From NCBI GenBank assembly GCA_017419895.1, contig JAFOKI010000092.1, forward strand, positions 1-8,904: 8,904 nucleotides of DNA, given 5' to 3'. Source of the stretch: Eubacterium sp. Its GTDB lineage: Bacteria > Bacillota > Clostridia > Peptostreptococcales > Anaerovoracaceae. Position 1 is the stretch's first letter, and every line of letters begins with the position of its first letter. This document shows, one piece after another, positions 7,511 to 8,904 of the stretch. Both the position numbers and the translations under genes were made by a program. Below the pieces are notes generated by a model that worked only from the letters and a program-made list of their open reading frames with translations, did not search any database and had not been told where the DNA came from.

Positions 7511-7538
7511 TTGCAATTTATCGAACATATGATAATAT
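7511..7538 (+). promoter_or_regulatory. Promoter of the metal-homeostasis operon, with extended -10
   Basis: TTGCAA (7511-7516) can serve as the -35 element. TAATAT (7533-7538) follows at a 16-base spacing as the -10, with an upstream TG (7530-7531) forming an extended -10 element. Transcription would begin near 7545. It lies just after the terminator and directly before the repressor gene, and the inverted repeat over the -10 fits repression. Confidence 0.6.
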
Positions 7539-7542
7539 GTTC
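7523..7542. promoter_or_regulatory. Likely ArsR-family operator
   Basis: GAACATAT (7523-7530) and ATATGTTC (7535-7542) are perfect 8-base arms around GATA. An overlapping palindrome TTCATATGAA lies at 7540-7549. The GAACA/TGTTC type of half-site is typical of SmtB/CzrA-type operators. It covers the -10 region, so a bound repressor would block RNA polymerase. Binding by the protein encoded just downstream is inferred. Confidence 0.75.
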
Positions 7543-7574
7543 ATATGAAAGAACGTGAATCATGGAGGAAGGAA

Positions 7575-7925
7575 ATGCATAAGCACGTACACGCCGATAA
7601 TGAAATAATCGAAAAGACCGTTGAGAGCGCGGAGATCGGAATGATGGACGAAGACGAACTGATAGATCTCGCGGAGCTTTTCAAGGTTTTTGCGGATTCG
7701 ACGAGAATCAAGATACTTTACGATCTTTTCCGCGGTGAAAAGAACGTGACCGAGATCTGCGAGGACATCGCGATGAACCAGTCTGCAGTATCTCATCAGC
7801 TGAAAATCCTCAAGGCATCAAAACTCGTGAAGGCGCGCAGACAGGGAAAATCCATGTATTACGCGCTCGCCGATGACCACGTCAAAACTATCATTGCGAT
7901 GGGTAAGGAACATATAGAAGAATAG
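7575..7925 (+). CDS. ArsR/SmtB-family metal-sensing transcriptional repressor (CzrA-like)
   Basis: This is a winged-helix repressor that in this family dissociates from DNA when it binds metal. In its 116 residues the recognition-helix region is NQSAVSHQLKILK at 68-80 and the wing includes KARRQGKSMYYAL at 86-98. The last helix carries Asp100, His102, His113 and Glu116, spaced exactly as the alpha-5 zinc site of SmtB (D-x-H, eleven residues on H, then x-x-E). The CxC arsenic or cadmium motif in the DNA-binding helix is absent, so Zn(II), perhaps Co(II), is the likely signal. The N-terminus has His at 2, 4 and 6. A frame-matched ATG at 7545 would fall on the likely transcription start with no ribosome site; the ATG at 7575 has GGAGG at 7564-7568. 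The next two main genes encode metal-binding and efflux proteins. Confidence 0.93.
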   Translation: MHKHVHADNEIIEKTVESAEIGMMDEDELIDLAELFKVFADSTRIKILYDLFRGEKNVTEICEDIAMNQSAVSHQLKILKASKLVKARRQGKSMYYALADDHVKTIIAMGKEHIEE

Positions 7926-7942
7926 GCAAAACTGAGTTGAAA

Positions 7943-7957
7943 GCGGCAAATTGCCGC
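7943..7957 (+). promoter_or_regulatory. Inverted repeat abutting the HMA-gene ribosome binding site
   Basis: GCGGCAA (7943-7949) and TTGCCGC (7951-7957) are perfect 7-base arms around a single A; as RNA, five GC-rich pairs would close a five-base loop. The ribosome site GGGAGG begins at the very next base. The stem may set the relative output of repressor and HMA protein or protect the transcript; this is inference. Confidence 0.5.
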
Positions 7958-7968
7958 GGGAGGACAAA

Positions 7969-8184
7969 ATGATCAAGAAGTATAAGGTAGAAGTAGACTG
8001 CGCAAACTGTGCCGCAAAAATGGAAGAAGCAATCAAAAAACTCGAGAAAGTCAATAACGCGACAGTCAATTTCATGACCCAGAAAATGACTATCGACGCG
8101 GACGTGGAAGATATGGATGCTTTCATGGATATCGTCGAAAAAGAATGCAAGAAGGTAGAGCCTGACTGCGAGATCTACAGATAA
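7969..8184 (+). CDS. Free-standing heavy-metal-associated (HMA) domain protein
   Basis: This 71-residue protein is a single ferredoxin-like HMA domain, the fold that carries metal ions to or within P1B-type ATPases. The metal loop reads VDCANCAAKMEEA, with Cys11 and Cys14 as ligands. Asp10 precedes the first Cys, as in the Asp-Cys-x-x-Cys loop of zinc/cadmium/lead pumps such as ZntA and unlike the Met-x-Cys-x-x-Cys loop typical of copper carriers, so Zn or Cd is favoured. Two more cysteines lie at 60 and 67. The frame is open from a TTG at 7951, but the ATG at 7969 has GGAGG at 7959-7963, five bases upstream, and begins just before the first strand. It lies between the repressor and the ATPase, which itself lacks an N-terminal HMA domain. 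Confidence 0.88.
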   Translation: MIKKYKVEVDCANCAAKMEEAIKKLEKVNNATVNFMTQKMTIDADVEDMDAFMDIVEKECKKVEPDCEIYR

Positions 8185-8207
8185 TTACAGGCTGACAAGG
8201 AGCGGCA

Positions 8208-8258
8208 ATGCAGCGACTGAGACGAGCCGGTCTGTTTTGCCGGAACTATAGGATATGA
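8208..8258 (+). CDS. Putative 16-codon leader peptide coupled to the metal ATPase
   Basis: A mini-ORF reads MQRLRRAGLFCRNYRI and then TGA. AAGGAG at 8197-8202 stands five bases before its ATG, an excellent ribosome site. Its TGA (8256-8258) overlaps the ATG of the ATPase (8255-8257) in the same ATGA pattern seen at potB/potC and potC/potD. The peptide is basic (five Arg) with one Cys and resembles no family that I know. Its likely purpose is to bring ribosomes to the ATPase start, which lacks a usable site of its own. The peptide may have no function of its own. Confidence 0.5.
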   Translation: MQRLRRAGLFCRNYRI

Positions 8259-8904
8259 CAAAAAAACTAAAACGTGAACGCAAAAAGATAATAATCGCGC
8301 TGGTGATTTTCCTGATGCTGATGGCGCTTCATTTAGTCGCTGAACGTCAAGGCGCGGAAACAGGACAAATGTGGGCTGTTCTGAACAACAGATGGTTCAT
8401 GTTCGCTTTGTTCCTCGTACCATATCTTATAGTCGGCTCAGGAGTCGTCAAGAATGCATTTCTCGGTATCAAAAACAGGCAGATGTTCGACGAGTCGCTT
8501 TTGATGACGCTCGCGACATTCGGTGCATTTGCGACAGGTGAGAATGCTGAAGCCTGCGCGGTTATGCTCTTCTATCAGATAGGGGAGTTCTTCCAGAAAT
8601 ATGCGGTCGGTAAATCCAGAGGCTCGATAAGCGAACTGATGGAGCTCGCGCCGGATTTCGCGAATATCAGAAGGGAAGACGGCAGCGTTGAAGTTATCGA
8701 TCCGGAGGAAGTCGAAATCGGGGATATTCTCGTGATCAAGCCGGGCGAAAAGATTCCGGTAGACGGCACTGTTATTTCCGGATACAGCATGGTGAATACC
8801 GCTGCGCTCACAGGTGAACCTGTTCCGAGAAGCGCATCGGAAGGCGACCAGATCATATCCGGTTGTATCAATGGGGAAGGCCTTCTTACCATCCGGGCTG
8901 ACAA
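8255..8904 (+). CDS. zntA: P1B-type heavy-metal ATPase (zinc/cadmium exporter type), 3'-truncated
   Basis: This is the start of a membrane pump that uses ATP to expel metal ions; 216 residues are present before the right edge. After a basic N-terminus (KKLKRERKK), membrane segments lie at about 12-29, 47-65, 82-95 and 98-113. The actuator domain follows, with VEIGDILVIKPGEKIPVDG at 153-171 and the essential TGE dephosphorylation motif at 186-188 in ALTGEPVP. The CPC ion-site motif, DKTG phosphorylation site and HP motif would lie beyond the window. There is no N-terminal HMA domain; a separate HMA gene lies 70 bases upstream. An in-frame TAG at 8249-8251 and the need to keep the first membrane segment fix the start at 8255. 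The Zn/Cd assignment rests on overall resemblance to ZntA/CadA and on the operon, not on the ion-site motif. Confidence 0.94.
   Translation, partial: MTKKLKRERKKIIIALVIFLMLMALHLVAERQGAETGQMWAVLNNRWFMFALFLVPYLIVGSGVVKNAFLGIKNRQMFDESLLMTLATFGAFATGENAEACAVMLFYQIGEFFQKYAVGKSRGSISELMELAPDFANIRREDGSVEVIDPEEVEIGDILVIKPGEKIPVDGTVISGYSMVNTAALTGEPVPRSASEGDQIISGCINGEGLLTIRAD

Noticed and set aside
1..8904. tRNA or rRNA genes, CRISPR arrays, insertion sequences, phage genes
   Set aside because: I looked through the spacers and found no cloverleaf-like sequence, regularly spaced identical repeats, transposase or integrase reading frames, or terminal inverted repeats of an IS.

Overview
The window looks like chromosomal DNA from a medium-GC Bacillota, most likely a member of the Clostridia. 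This is an inference from several signs: a dnaK-dnaJ pair with a Gram-positive-style acidic DnaK tail, a lipid-anchored PotD, strong GGAGG-type ribosome binding sites before most genes, and a CzrA/SmtB-type metal regulator followed by a separate HMA protein and a zinc/cadmium-type ATPase. All genes read on the + strand. The genus cannot be fixed from this sequence.

Layout. (1) Bases 1-2794 hold the end of a heat-shock chaperone operon: dnaK, cut off at the left edge, then complete dnaJ, separated by a 132-base spacer with a strong hairpin just before the dnaJ start. (2) Bases 2795-2919 are a spacer with two stem-loops and a 41-base block that is about 93% GC and made partly of degenerate octamers. 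(3) Bases 2920-6683 are a tight potABCD operon for a polyamine ABC importer: ATPase, two permeases and a binding lipoprotein, with a 13-base gap and then two ATGA stop/start overlaps. (4) Bases 6748-7425 encode an AIM24/TIGR00266-family protein of unknown function, closed by a clear Rho-independent terminator. (5) Bases 7511-8904 are a metal-homeostasis operon with its own promoter. It holds an ArsR-family repressor with a complete SmtB-type alpha-5 metal site, a free-standing 71-residue HMA metal-binding protein, a 16-codon mini-ORF, and a P1B-type metal ATPase that runs off the right edge.

How the genes fit together. DnaK and DnaJ form one protein-folding machine. PotABCD is one transport complex. 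In the last operon the repressor very probably binds the perfect inverted repeat over its own -10 element and lets go when zinc, cadmium or a similar ion is in excess, so that the HMA protein and the ATPase are made together for efflux.

The least ordinary parts are at the right end. The metal-binding domain usually fused to this ATPase is a separate gene. The ATPase start codon has no usable ribosome binding site of its own and overlaps the stop codon of the 16-codon mini-ORF, which does have one. The rest of the window is mostly conserved housekeeping content, and I do not see a wholly new multi-gene system.
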